Source: Sinotaia quadrata (lineage: Eukaryota; Mollusca; Gastropoda; Architaenioglossa; Viviparidae). Taken from it: 64,000 nucleotides of DNA. The translations under genes were made by a program, and so were the position numbers. Under the pieces are notes generated by a model, which saw only the letters and a list, made by a program, of their open reading frames with translations, was not told the origin of the DNA and searched no databases. The DNA lies in contig CM054178.1 in NCBI GenBank assembly GCA_028829895.1, positions 69,327,835-69,391,834 on the forward strand, read 5' to 3'. Shown in pieces: positions 14,201 to 24,450 of this stretch; the first letter of the stretch is position 1; every line of letters starts with the position of its first letter.

Positions 14201-17200
14201 TTTTGGAAGACTGACTTCTAATTAAAATGAACAAAATGAAAAGTTGCAGCTTCCTTTTTCTTTTGATTATTAGTATTAGAATATTGCTAATTCAGATTTA
14301 TGCTTATTTTTAATTACTTTTCTGTGGCACAAGCATTGTACTATCAGGTTTCATTGTATGTTCTTTTTTAGAAAAGAACAGTATTCCAAATGCTATGATA
14401 AAGGCTACATCTTTGTAAGCATTGTGGAATGCAGAATTGTTTAACTATTTCTTTTCTCCACACCTCATATTTATTTATATGTATATATTAATAATTAAAT
14501 AAATAAATAATAAATAATTCTCCCCCTCCCAAAATAAAATAGAATAAATACTATGTATATATTGCTAAGATAGTAAATTGGTGGTATTGTTGAACTCTTT
14601 ACATGCCTTCACAGATTATATTTAAAATATTATGAGTATAATGATGGAGTACCTGCATTGAAAGAAAAGCAAGACATATTGAAATGGTGAAAAGTTTATG
14701 TAGGTGCTCAATAATAGGTACATGAAATCATGTAACTAGTTTAAACAGCATAAGGGATCAGCACATGAGCAGACAATTCTGTATAAGGGAAAAGCACATG
14801 AGCAGATAACTCGGCATAAAGGCACAGCACCCAGGCAGACGACTATAGAGTACAGAATATGCAAGCAGACATCTCTGTATAAGGGAACAGCACACAGGCA
14901 GAGAATTCTGTATAAAGGTACACCACCAGGCAGATGACTGTATAGAGTACAGAGTTCATGTTCAGACATCCCTGTATAAGAGACCAGCACCAGGCAGACT
15001 GTATAGAGTACAGAGTTCATGAGCAGATAACTTTGTACAAGATACCCGCACACACTGGAATTTAAAAGTGCTGGGTATTTGGGATCGAGTGGTAATAACT
15101 ACGTTACATAAAGTGAGCACTTCAGTATATTTAATCACCATAGTGCTTAGGTACATTTAATGAATGGAGAACCAAATAACATTTCATTGACAGAGAGACT
15201 AACTATGCTAAATTTCTGGCAGCACCAGATTATTTTAAATCAGTCAAGAGATTGTATATTAAGCAAAGGAAGGTTTTTAAAGATAGATATGTGTTAAGTA
15301 TTAACTTTAAAATAGTTGTTTGTGTGCGTGTTTATATATATATATATATATATAAATGTGTGGGTGTGTGGGTGTGGGTGTGTGTGTGTGGGTGTGTGTG
15401 TGTGTGTTGTACTTTTGAATGTGTATGATGTGTTTCATATCATATAATCCAAAGAAATTGTTCTCCAATTCTGTGTCATTTTCTAATATTTAATTATCTA
15501 AAAAGAAACTGTTAAGAAATTGCTGTACATGAGTTTTGCTCAATACTGACATTCTGTATGTTCTTGAAAGATCTACTGAATTTAGTCTTTTTTAGTTCTA
15601 AGAATACAAAGCTTACATACTTGACACTATGGATGTTTATTAAATTTTGTAACTGTTTTATGTTTTTCACACATTGACATCAGCTTTTGTTGCTATGGTT
15701 TCTGGGTCATTATAACTGCTCTTGTGTAATTACTGCAGAAGGCTTCATTTGGTATATGGTTTTGTAAAATATATAAATATTCATATTTGTATACATTAAA
15801 ATTAAACTTATCCTTTTAATTTTTGCTTTCTTATTACCATTATTTTTTGTTATTGTTATTATTATTTTCCTTGCTAGCTTCCAGCTTTCATGTTATTATT
15901 AAACTTTTACTGTGAACTTATTGTCCTACTTAAAGTATTTTTTCTACATTTTTCTGTTTTTGAGTAACTAATTTAATAGACATTTTATGTATAAATAAAT
16001 ATACATGAACTTAACACATACAAAAGTATTTTGTACAGTTAGGCTAAATATACCAATATTTTGATAGAACAAATAAACAAGTGTTTTATACACATTTAGG
16101 CCAAGCATACAAATATTTTTATTCTTAAAACAAATATATATCTATTTTATATAGTTTTGCAAAATCTATCCATTTTTATTTACTTTTTTAAATCTGCCAA
16201 ATATTCAATTTTTTTTTAAACAGTTGCAGCACTGGTATTTAATTTTTGTAAAAAGCAGTTTGATTGTTATTGTGCTGGTTTATGTTCTCTAATCACCAAC
16301 CCATTAATACTGTTTCAATCTTATGATTAGTTAGTATATGATAAATCATGCAGCACAGGTGTTAGCAGAAGATTCTGCCCTCCTATATTGTTCATGTTTT
16401 ATGCAGATTATAGTTTACAATTCCATTTTCAGAAAGCAACTGATTATTATTATGTTAAATTTTAAATAAGATTTTTGACATGATCAGTTTTTGTTCCATT
16501 GTTTGGAACTCAGTAGTGTGTGACTATGTCTTGGTAGCATACAAATTTTAGCAGGATTTACAATGGTTTCGCTTTATGTTATTATACACCCACTTTTGGC
16601 AGCAGCAGAGAAACCTTTTTGGAAGTACTTTGCTCCCATTTCTATACTTGGTAATCTCTTTTATCCAGGTACTTCTTCAGATGTACAGTTATAAAACTAT
16701 AATCCACACTTGATTATGGTACTTTAACTGACATTAATGGTTTTACATTGAAATCATCCACCAACACTTTGACAGCTTCTTAAGTTGGACTTCCAATTAA
16801 TGACTTTTGTATTTCAATTTTTAATAGAGATTACGTTAAATGTTTGAAAAACAAAATGCACTTTTTCTAAATCTGAAATTAAACTTGTGAAATGCACATT
16901 GTTAATTTTTTACATTTGAGCTTAATTCTAAAGAATTTGCTGATTTATCAGAGAACTTCATTGCTTCAATCTTTCTAAATATGCCAACCACACAACTGAT
17001 ATAAATTAATAATAAAAAGAAAATAACATTTGTTGGAGATGTGGGTTTTTAATACTTTTCATTTCTAGTTTATGTCTTGTTGATTTTTGTCTGCCCTTTA
17101 TTATTTAGAGGCTTTTTTTCATCTGCATCACAGGTGGAGAATACGTCTAAGCAAGCAGTCATCAAGTTTTTGAAAGTCTTGGAGGGACTTCGTGAATGGG

Positions 17201-17451
17201 AGATCTGTGCCCCTGACATTGCAGCAGCAGTAGAATTTTGCCGTGAGCGGATTGTGGATATCTCCATAGATGAATATGAAGAGTGGTTTGCTTCTGTATT
17301 TCCTCGAATCACCCGCCCTCAGACTGCCCCACCCACCCTGAGTGGTGAACAAGGCAGAAAAGAAATGGCTAAAGGGCCTGCAGACTCTGCAAAAAGGCAG
17401 AACAGTATGCGTCAGACAAAGTCTGCTGTTGTCAGACGTTCTCAACGATGA
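1068..17451 (+). CDS. 3' part of an unidentified coiled-coil protein gene (8 exons in window)
   Basis: Exons 1068-1200, 5909-5999, 6378-6445, 8591-8731, 8953-9111, 13249-13339, 14092-14112 (possible cassette) and 17134-17451 join in phase with GT-AG junctions and give the last 339 residues, stop TGA at 17449-17451. Counting from the first whole codon in the window: residues 10-75 are charged, with a Lys-rich run KRHKKKKDREK; residues about 98-190 look like alpha-helical coiled coil rich in E, K, Q and L; residues about 198-290 form a compact, probably conserved helical module (SLKKLWYYEIILGKLRRYG, then EGLREWEICAPDIAAAVEF); the tail is basic and low complexity, ending VVRRSQR. The 5' exons lie outside the window. 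From memory the C-terminal module resembles metazoan CCDC60-type cilium-associated proteins, but I could not check this, so no symbol is given. Exon structure is well supported; function is not. Confidence 0.8.
1201..1760. other. Intron sequence, nothing specific seen
   Basis: AT-rich intron following the exon that ends at 1200. I see no repeat array, transposon or open frame of note. Confidence 0.5.
1768..2012. repeat. 50-bp minisatellite, about 5 copies
   Basis: The unit is about 50 bp and contains GATGACAGATATTTGATATC and TTGTTTTTGGTTTGAGA. The last copy is followed by an inverted copy (see 1968-2063). Confidence 0.85.
1968..2063. repeat. Inverted repeat, about 39-bp arms with 20-bp loop
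   Basis: The left arm 1968-2004 (from GACAGGTATTTGATATC to TTGGTTGGAG) is nearly complementary to the right arm 2025-2063 (CTCCAAACCAAATACAAACC to ATATCTGTC). The transcript could form a stable hairpin. Confidence 0.8.
2060..3480 (-). pseudogene. Decayed hAT-family transposase (ZBED5/GTF2IRD2/SCAND3-like)
   Basis: Read on the - strand in shifting frames, this resembles the C-terminal two thirds of a hAT transposase. In 5' to 3' order on that strand: a segment near 3290-3330 like the DEST region; TVGAPSKIGKETGFV near 3100, matching the family's TDGAPSM(I)GKNTGFV block; LKELKEVMKIITKGVNFIF near 2950; NLHHLNNKLQGSGTTLDV near 2690; and finally a segment near 2110-2200 (ETFNCQKDLAMAVFSS, then YSCGSLFSRMNF) that matches the hATC dimerisation domain. 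Many frameshifts and stops make it a dead relic. It lies in an intron of the + strand coiled-coil gene, antisense to it. No terminal inverted repeats were identified; its 3' end abuts the inverted repeat at 1968-2063. Confidence 0.75.
3481..3720. other. Intron sequence, no recognised feature
   Basis: AT-rich spacer between the hAT relic and the 31-bp array. Confidence 0.4.
3730..4700. repeat. 31-bp minisatellite, about 30 degenerate copies
   Basis: The consensus is close to GGACATCTTTGTACTTTATC plus AGGCTTTTATT. As 31 is not divisible by three, the same unit is read in all three frames and stop-free runs appear in each. The best conserved part is about 4330-4540. Confidence 0.9.
5199..5404. 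repeat. 70-bp tandem repeat, 3 copies
   Basis: Copies are nearly identical; the first lacks 4 bp. Each contains AAGTGAGGAATTGTAAAG and TTGGGGATGATAATAGTATG. Confidence 0.92.
5405..5810. repeat. Degenerate GT-rich repeat
   Basis: Loosely repeated motifs such as GTGAATGGTGGATGTTT and TGATTGGTAGATG. The period is irregular, probably an old minisatellite. Confidence 0.5.
5909..5999 (+). CDS. Coiled-coil gene exon, Lys-rich
   Basis: Acceptor TTAAACAG ends at 5908 and donor GTGAGC starts at 6000. It completes the split Lys codon from the previous exon and encodes a strongly basic segment (KRHKKKKDREK), ending on a whole codon. The basic run could be a nuclear-localisation or microtubule-binding patch; that is inference only. 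Confidence 0.8.
6378..6445 (+). CDS. Coiled-coil gene exon
   Basis: Acceptor TATATTTTGCAG ends at 6377 and donor GTAAGTAT starts at 6446. It encodes YEMQEALGIPRGLRADKFV and ends 2 nt into a Pro codon that the exon at 8591 completes. Confidence 0.85.
6446..7440. other. Intron, no recognised feature before the 32-bp array
   Basis: AT-rich to about 7050, then a somewhat GC-richer block (about 7080-7450) without a recognisable coding frame or repeat. The block could be an old transposon piece; I cannot classify it. Confidence 0.4.
7451..7775. repeat. 32-bp minisatellite, about 10 copies
   Basis: Unit GGATGTCAGTTATGTGGAGC plus TGGATTGTCAGA. Copies at 7590-7760 are near-identical; those at the left edge are degenerate. 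Confidence 0.92.
7935..8060. repeat. 27-bp tandem repeat, about 5 copies
   Basis: The unit resembles CTGTGTTTCTATAAGAAATG plus TCAATGT, and copies diverge. Confidence 0.8.
8162..8213. repeat. (TG)n(AG)n microsatellite
   Basis: A TG run continues directly into an AG run on the + strand. Confidence 0.97.
8591..8731 (+). CDS. Coiled-coil gene exon
   Basis: Acceptor TGCTTTGGCAG ends at 8590 and donor GTTGGT starts at 8732. A second AG at 8597 would break the phase, so 8591 is preferred. The product is helical and charged (LVEFHEKKTSNKYQSLSVDL ... TLHDILEQMGR). Confidence 0.88.
8875..8908. repeat. (TG)n followed by a G run
   Basis: Alternating TG then a run of G, in the intron just upstream of the exon at 8953. 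Confidence 0.95.
8953..9111 (+). CDS. Coiled-coil gene exon, strongest coiled coil
   Basis: Acceptor TCATTTCTACAG ends at 8952 and donor GTTGGT starts at 9112, the same donor hexamer as the preceding exon. It encodes a helical stretch rich in E, K, R, Q and L (ERFLKCQNKLTAMQTEASS and onwards), then a Ser/Lys segment. It ends 2 nt into a Trp codon. Confidence 0.9.
9462..9552. repeat. 23-bp tandem repeat, about 4 copies
   Basis: Unit TTATTAAGTCTGGGTAAAAG plus ACC. It is related to the larger array at 11866-12930 (shared GTCTGGGTAAAA), from which it is separated by about 2.3 kb. Confidence 0.85.
10528..10673. repeat. 48-bp tandem repeat, 3 copies
   Basis: Unit contains CTATACTTTTGACAGACAAT and GTACATAATTGAACAAAAAA. 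Confidence 0.9.
11288..11399. repeat. 56-bp direct repeat, 2 copies
   Basis: AATCCCTGTAAAGTCCAGT followed by TTGGTGGCTGTCTTTATTAA occurs twice. Confidence 0.9.
11866..12930. repeat. 21-bp minisatellite with 210-bp higher-order period
   Basis: The unit is GGTTAAAATACTGTCAGGTC plus T, with internal variants (CAGATC, CTCGG, CTCAG, CTGCC). The right-hand part (12084-12929) stays open for 281 codons as a seven-residue repeat (VKILSGL, SKILPDL and similar) because 21 is divisible by three. Variants recur in the same order with a period of ten units (about 12250-12460 and 12460-12670), a higher-order repeat. The left edge (11866-12080) is more degenerate with units of 24-27 bp. It lies inside an intron and is not judged coding. 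Confidence 0.95.
13249..13339 (+). CDS. Coiled-coil gene exon, start of C-terminal module
   Basis: A strong polypyrimidine tract and TTTTTTTTCAG end at 13248; donor GTGAGT starts at 13340. It encodes CMELEQKIPSSLKKLWYYE and continues to LRRYGL, ending in phase 0. Confidence 0.88.
13480..13800. repeat. About 68-bp degenerate tandem repeat, 4-5 copies
   Basis: Copies contain ACACAGCCTATTTCAAACAC, TTTTTCTAAATACAGTACCA and ATATATATTCC. Confidence 0.8.
13897..14008. repeat. 34-bp tandem repeat, 3-4 copies
   Basis: Unit ACCAGTCTTACCAGAAGATA plus CTTGTTAAAAATGT. Confidence 0.92.
14092..14112 (+). CDS. Candidate 21-nt microexon (VHVGNEH)
   Basis: A good acceptor (CTCTCTTTTCTACAG, ending 14091) is followed after 21 nt by a donor (GTATGT at 14113). 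Both flanking exons meet in phase 0, so including or skipping these seven codons keeps the frame. It may be an alternative cassette exon or a chance pair of splice-like sites. Confidence 0.45.
14113..14740. other. Intron, no recognised feature
   Basis: AT-rich, with a TAAATAAATAAATAATAAAT stretch near 14495. No gene or transposon seen. Confidence 0.5.
14745..15045. repeat. 33-36-bp degenerate tandem repeat, about 8 copies
   Basis: Copies share GCACATGAGCAGA or CAGGCAGA, followed by CTGTATAAGGGA or TGTATAGAGTACAGA. Confidence 0.85.
15333..15408. repeat. (TA)n followed by (TG)n microsatellite
   Basis: A TATATA run followed by TG-rich sequence on the + strand. Confidence 0.95.
15410..17060. 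other. Intron, no recognised feature
   Basis: Strongly T-rich on the + strand, typical of introns of this gene. I see no repeat array, transposon or coding frame. Confidence 0.5.
17134..17451 (+). CDS. Coiled-coil gene, terminal coding exon
   Basis: Acceptor TCTGCATCACAG ends at 17133; the frame then stays open for 105 codons to TGA at 17449-17451. It holds the conserved-looking helical module (VIKFLKVLEGLREWEICAPD, then FCRERIVDISIDEYEEWF) and a basic, Ser/Gln-rich tail. Longer and higher in GC than the surrounding sequence, it is clearly exonic. Confidence 0.92.
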   Translation: MENTSKQAVIKFLKVLEGLREWEICAPDIAAAVEFCRERIVDISIDEYEEWFASVFPRITRPQTAPPTLSGEQGRKEMAKGPADSAKRQNSMRQTKSAVVRRSQR

Positions 17452-18699
17452 GAAAATGTGATGTGCTTCGGATGAGTGAGTTGCACTTGAAACTGTGTAG
17501 ATTGCTTAGTTTCTTTCTGTTTGCATCAGGCTTCAACTCTGTCAGCTTTTAAGAGTACAAGGACACAGTCCATTCTACTTTGACAGTGATGTGTCAAGCA
17601 TTATTCTAAGCACATGCACACACATTCTTCTTTTACCAATGTTATGCCTAGCACAGAATGCATGCAGACACGCTGCATGGCCTTAAACACTCATGAGGCA
17701 GAGGGCTAAGAAATATTACTAGGAATAGCTTGGGAATAGCTCGGATGGATTTTGTATGTTATTTATGATAATTGTAAAAGACACTTTGGCCTGATTCAGA
17801 CAAGGACTAACTTCTCAGTAATTGCAGGCACTCTCTGAGTTAAGATAACAGAATCTGGACGTCCAACAGTAAGTCAGATAAGTGTGTGACACCCATGATT
17901 TAACTTGCTTTCCAACCTCCACAACTTCTTGAAGGTTTTTCCTGTATTTACTTTTTTTTATATAATATTTTTTTATTTGAGCCACACTTATTCCCCTGAT
18001 TTTATTTTAAGATTCGAGTGACTATTTAAATCACTGAAATGAAAGAAACAGAATATTAAGGGTGAATAGACATTTTCATTTAGTTTATTTACTTTAGGAA
18101 TTTTAAAATGAAGTCCAAATATATTTAAACGATTCAGTGCAATGACTTTTACTTGAAACTAACAAAACACTTACAGCAGGCCTGTGTCAGCAAGCAAAGC
18201 TATTGTGAGTTATAAGCCACGTAGTCATTGTGTCCACTTGGATTAGCCATTGTGTCAACTTTGATCATCACATACTGTTAACATTTCTGAGGGGATTTGT
18301 TGTTGTTATTTAATTTCTTATTTTCAAGAAGAAGCACCTCCTCAGAATGCAAAATGATAGCAGTAAGTTGTTTTTTTTAAAAATAACATCAGTTACATCA
18401 CTTGTAGGATATAATATTTCTCCATAAAAATTTAATCCAGACAAATGTCATAATTTATTATGTTAATTTATACTGAGACTAGGTATACAGTCTGATGGGG
18501 TTTTTGCCTTTACATCATGATAAGGTGAAAAGCCAGTGGCCACCTGTAGAATTTGATACATTTTGACAAATCTGACTTCTGAACATTAATGGAATATTGT
18601 CAACCTAATGACACGAGTATTTCTTTTTCTAAATTACTTTTGTTTAAATTTTAAATTCACATTTGAACATAAATGTCAAACACTACTTACCAGAGTATC

Positions 18700-18970
18700 G
18701 TTTCTTATTGTTCTATGGAACCTGAGCTATAACTTGTGGGAGAGTGTTGTTCTATGGAACCTGAGTTATAACTTGTAGGACTCAAGAGTGTTGTTCTATG
18801 GGACCTGAGCTATAACTTGTAGGACTAAAGAGTGTTGTTCTATGGGACCTGAGTTATAACTTGTAGGACTAAAGAGTGTTGTTCTGTGGGACCTGAGCTA
18901 TAACTTGCGGGACTAAAGAGTGTTGTTCTATAAGACCTGAACTATAACTTGTGAGACTAAAGAGATACAT
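18700..18970. repeat. 44-bp minisatellite, about 5-6 copies
   Basis: Unit GTGTTGTTCTATGGGACCTG plus AGTTATAACTTGTAGGACTAAAGA; two degenerate copies follow to about 19110. Confidence 0.92.
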
Positions 18971-19469
18971 ATTTTATACACTTCTGCCATTTTCTCTGAG
19001 GGTATTTTGACCTCTGAGACATCACTTACAGGACCAATGAGATACTCATTTCATACAAAATTTACATTTTCTAAGAGGGTATTTTGTTTTGTGGGACCTT
19101 CAGATTTTCTTTTTTTTATGAACTAAACAGACACACTTCATTATTTACACACATCCACCAAATTTGACACACTACAGATACAATTAGTTTAGCCAACATT
19201 ATTGACATTTCTTTATTTCTTTTCTTTTCTTTTCTTTTTTGACATAATTGAAGGCTCATTTTAGTAATGAGTAATCACTAGAGGCCACTCCTTTCTTAAC
19301 AATGTACTGTTATCAGAATGAGCTGAAACAAAATGTGAGTCAAATACAATTTTAAAAAAACCTGAGGTATGACAAAAACATTTGCATTGATATTCAGTGA
19401 TATTTAAGCCAACAATAAAACAATATGCATTGCTTTTATTACCCCAGTCATCAAACAGCCCAAAGAAGC

Positions 19470-19900
19470 AGCATTGCATCAGATGATCCTGGCAAAATAT
19501 GAGTGGACTGGATCAGTAGATGATCCTGGCAAAATATGAGTGGACTGGATCAGTAGATGATACTGGCAAAATATGAGTGTGCTGTATCAGTTTGATGATC
19601 CTAACAAAATATGAACATACAGTATGAGTTTGATGATCCTGTCAATCAGTCAAAATATGAGTATACTTTAATTGATGATCCTGGTAAAATGAGTTCACAA
19701 TTGTCAGAATTGTCTTGACACTCTGTAACACTATCAAGTGAAAATATTGAATGTCATCTCTGTGATCCAGGCAAAAAAGATTTGTGCTGTGACCCAGTTT
19801 AAGTGCATTCCAGGCAAAATACTATTTAGTATCTCAATGATTCTGGCAAAAGGATTATACTGTGACTGATTCTTGCAAAATGTGATGATAGTGTCTTAAG
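19470..19900. repeat. Degenerate 37-45-bp tandem repeat
   Basis: GATGATCCTGGCAAAATATG recurs from 19480; two copies are near-identical and later ones decay. Confidence 0.8.
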
Positions 19901-20334
19901 GTCAGAGGGATCCAGTGTTTGATGTACTACTTATTGCACATTTATTGCATAGTTGAATATGTTAGTAACTATTTATCATAGAAACTAGTCACATTCAGGG
20001 TTTTTGCTTGTTTCATATACATTGTTAGTTTACTTTGAGGAACTGTGATCGCGACCATTTGTTTTGTGATATTTTGTCCTTATTTAAATTTAATGCAAAA
20101 CCACATGGAGACATTGAAACTCACTCAGTTCAAACATGGACAACTTCAGAAAACTCTGGGTTGAAATTCAGTAAATTCCACTATATGTAATCATCATTCT
20201 GTAAATTATAATATTGGTGCCATACTTTGATTTAAAATTCATTTAATTTAATGAAATAATTATATCTTTGTGCTTGTTTTCACCCTTTAAATTGCCATTT
20301 AATAACTGTTGTCAAATTGTTAAAAGGAACTGGA

Positions 20335-20520
20335 CAGAGTATTTAAATCTACCTATTTATATCTGAGCAGAGTACTTAAATCTATTTATATGTGAGCAGA
20401 TTACTTTATATGTAAAAACAGTATTTAAATCTATCTTTTATACTTGAGTAGAGTAGTGAAATCTATTTATACATGAGCAGATTACTTTATATGTGAAAAC
20501 AGTATTTAAATCTATTTTGT
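20335..20520. repeat. Degenerate tandem repeat
   Basis: AGAGTACTTAAATCTATTTA and ATGTGAGCAGATTACTTTAT recur four to five times with indels. Confidence 0.7.
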
Positions 20521-20640
20521 TCTGATTGTTTTAAATATTACTGGTGATTATATTTTTTAAACAAAGCACTGTGATATATATTTTGTAAATAGTTTCCATG
20601 ACAAATACTCTGTATAGTAAATTGTTTGTATAATAAATAG

Positions 20641-23600
20641 ATCCAATTGTTTATTTTTAAAGAATTTTAAATTTGTATTTGGCTGCTCAAAGTGCATACA
20701 ATGAATATACTAAAGTGAAACAGCTACACACCTTACCTGGAAATTTAATTTTGTTTAGTTTTAAATAACATTAATGTATTTGAAGTTGAGTAAAAAATTA
20801 TGACATTTATGAAAAGTGCTTTTGCCACATTTATTTAGCTCCTGATTTTAGTGATTAGAAGGGGGGTGGGGGATTTTGGTGGGGTACCAATATTTGACAA
20901 AGTCACAGGTGTGGCCGTATTACACCTGATTCTGGCATGCTCTTTTCTTATTTTGTATTTTAAATAAGAAATAAATAGGTGAACTAGTAATTTTTAAACA
21001 GTATCCAACCAATGAAAAAAAAATAAAACAGTTAAATTGTATGACTATTAACTAATAATTATTACACAATACCTATACAAATATAATTGTAAATCTAGTA
21101 ATTATTCAATCTGATGGGTGACAAAGACTATAAAAGAAAGAAATTTATTTGTAGTGTCAGTAATTTTTTAGTATATCTCCAGCAAAGTTTTCTTACAAGA
21201 AAGAAAATGTTGTAAATCCCCCAATGACAGTTTCATTTAATTTTTAACATTTTAATCAAAACATGCACTCACTGCAATAAATAATATTTTATCCCTAAAT
21301 TTGGGGGTCACGTCAGATAAAACATTTTCTTTTAATTTATAAATATTAAAACTTACAGGTGAAAGTGTACATTATAATTGTTTTAACAAATTTAAATTAC
21401 TTTATTTGATCCTAATGGATTATAAACTTATATACATTATATACATTTTATTTTTCAGTCTTCTTATATATTATTTTAAACATACAAATAAAAATTATTT
21501 TACTGTTTTTTTTAATTTCTCTACAAATATTTTTGTCTTAGTTATTATATTTATTTTATTACATAATGCACAATTTTACATAAGTATTTTGTCTGTGTGT
21601 GTATGTGGGTGAGTGGGAGTGTTTGTGTGCATACACAACAATTGAATTAACAAACCAATGAACCTGGCCTATAAAAACTTTATTAAAACAACAACAAATT
21701 ATAATGTACAAAAAAAGGAAAACTAAATTGCACACCATCACTATACAGAATTCATGAATTCCTTGATGAAAAAGAAAACTTTCAAATAAAAAAAAAAAAA
21801 AAAAAGTCATTGCACAAAGATGGTTTTCATTCAAATGTAGCAAGAAAACTTCTTAATTTAAAATCAAACTGGAATGGTTGGAGACCTGAACTTAAAATAA
21901 GCCGACTTTTGAATCTGTAATCTGTTAAATTAAATGTGACATTTATAGATAATAGATTTTTATTATTTTTTATATATACTTTTTACCTTTCCAAAATTAA
22001 ACAGCACAAAGCTGAAATTCCAAGTGCTTGAATCATAGTTTTATTAACCAACATTTTACCCATCAGACCTCAAAAGTACTGTCAGACACTAATATAGTTC
22101 CATCATGGCTATAAAGACTCCTCAGGAAATTCTGTCAATGCATTCCTGAAAGTGTATCATTATTGAAAGTATGTGTATTATATTTTCTCATAAATTTTTA
22201 AAATGTAATAAGTGGTAATGAACACAATACTTTCAGATTAAAAAAATGTAGGTTATTAACATAAGAAATATGAGTGACACATTTGAATTCCAAGATTTAA
22301 AACACTTAATAGTAAAAAAAATAATATTTATTCTTGATTAAATCCTATTTCATATATTACAAGATATTACAAGATTCTGGGTTATTTTTGAGAATGCTTT
22401 TAAATTCTGTACCTATTCAAAATCCCCCCCCCCCCCTCTTATGTTACACCATCAAATTTAATAGCCTTGCAATCAATGGCATGTTTTACCAGTCACCTTG
22501 TTTTATAATAATACTCATATTAACTTCATCCCAAAGTGCATAGTTACATTTTCACTCATTTTGTCATTCTCATTTTCGATGACCATCAGTGTTTATTTAC
22601 AAACTACATACAAAAGCAATGTCTGTTTCATATAAACAACAGAATTACACTTCGAAAATGTCCACTCTGGCTCAACTAAATGTTCTAGAGTTGAACCATA
22701 CAATGACAAAAAATGCTATAATGAATGGCCAACAGTATCCAAGATGGAGTTCATAATTTATTAACTTTATCATTTTGAAAACGACACAGTGTAAATCATC
22801 ATCTGAGGATTTTTTGTATTTGTGTATCAATAAATGTCTCTTCTCAATAACTGCAGAACAACTTTTTAAAAAATTCTTTGTTAAACTAGCACAAGCTAGA
22901 TTATCTTACAATAATAAATATTTATTTGGTCTGCAGGATAGGAATGTATCTGAAAACACTTTGAGAAAACTATTGTTTCCAGAAGTAATTATTGGAACAT
23001 TTAGAAAGACTCTTATTTCTGAACAATAATAAGAAGTTTAAATCTATGGCCAAAATAAAATAGCTGTCCAGATATATATCACCATTATGATAAACACACA
23101 GGCTCTCCAAACTGTAGAGCAATACAATGACAATGTAAAAGAAGAAAAAGACAATTAATTACAAAATTATTACTAACACTATTAAGAATGTGTAATTTTT
23201 CAGAGTTAAAGCGTTAATCAAAAAAAATTCTTTTAATCCCATTATTAGTTTGAATTGGTGAACAAAATGAAGGATGTTAGCATGCATTTGTTAGATTAAT
23301 TTCATGCAAAACAATCAACAGCCATTGGTTATGTCCATTCATTTCAAAATTACCAGGAAATATTTGTTATATTATTTAAATTCAAGACCACCAACTAATG
23401 GATATTTAAGTCCATTACACTCAAAACTGCCAAAATATAATTACTGAATATAAATAAACCTAAACAAACTCAATTTTAAAAAAATAATAATAATAATTTT
23501 TTTAAAAAACAATTCAAGACACACACACAAAAGGTTTGACAATAATCAATGAAAACTGAGGCAAAGTTTCTATTTATATGAAAGCTATCCAAGTTGTACC

Positions 23601-24295
23601 TTCTGACAGAAAAACAGAACAAAACAAAATACACTTTTAAAAAATTATATTGCATTCATTATATAAACCCAATACTTGATTTTCATTGAGCTCAATAAAT
23701 CTTTGGTAAAAGAAATATTAACTACCAACATGAAATTAAAAGATAGTTAAATTAGTGATAGTGAAATTAAAAAAAAAATTAGGCTACATATTTCAGCCTA
23801 GAGTGTGTTACTACTAGCATCATGCCAGTCTGACTGATTTAACAGTACTGTAACAAGTCCCAGTTTCAGATTTTGTATACTGTTGTAATGATATCAGCAT
23901 TAGTATGCAATCACTGAATTTTAATAAAAAACAAAAATATTGTGAATAGGCAGTCTGGTTATCATTCTTACAGTAATACTTGTTCTGCTATTTTATTTAT
24001 TTATAGTAGTTATTCTAGTTACTCCATGGCTATCAGCAAATTCCCTCCTCTTTGTTACACTGATGTTCATTAGATTAGTAGTGCCTATCCTGACTTAATA
24101 ATAAAAACCACAACTTTGATATTTACAATCAAATTTCTTAACTGCTAACTGAACACCCTTACATTCATTAGGGATGCGTGATAATGCAGATTTTTTTTTT
24201 ATTAAATGAAAGCAAATCATATCTATCACACACTAACCCAATACTCTTCAAAAAACATAAATAACAAATTAGCAAATACTAAGTTATTAATTTAC
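20641..24295. other. Convergent intergenic or long 3' UTR region, nothing coding
   Basis: No supported gene. A short + frame at 22775-23029 has no recognisable homology and ordinary AT-rich codons. Around 21.0-21.7 kb the + strand changes from T-rich to A-rich. A poly(A) tract lies at about 21787-21805 and a C run at 22425-22437. Confidence 0.45.
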
Positions 24296-24297
24296 TG

Positions 24298-24450
24298 TCT
24301 GATAATGGAGATCATTTTAAGTTTTAATGTGACTACTATTATTGTATTACTGTTGTCTGATAATGGAGATCATTTTAAGTAATAATGTGACTACTATTAT
24401 TGTATTACTGTTGTCTGATAATGGAGATCATTTTAAGTAATAATGTGACT
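24298..24450. repeat. 58-bp tandem repeat, about 2.7 copies
   Basis: Unit GTCTGATAATGGAGATCATT plus TTAAGTAATAATGTGACTAC plus TATTATTGTATTACTGTT. Confidence 0.93.

Larger units (their letters stand above)
17452..20640 (+). other. Probable 3' UTR / downstream region of the coiled-coil gene
   Basis: No coding sequence follows the stop. AATAAA poly(A) signals occur at 19414-19419 and 20632-20637; no earlier perfect one was noticed. The + strand stays T-rich as in the introns of this gene. The region contains two tandem arrays (about 18700-18970 and 19470-19900). The true 3' end cannot be fixed without transcripts. Confidence 0.4.

Noticed and set aside
22775..23029. 84-codon + strand frame as a small gene
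   Set aside because: No recognisable family, AT-driven codons, and no splice or promoter context; a frame of this length is expected by chance here.
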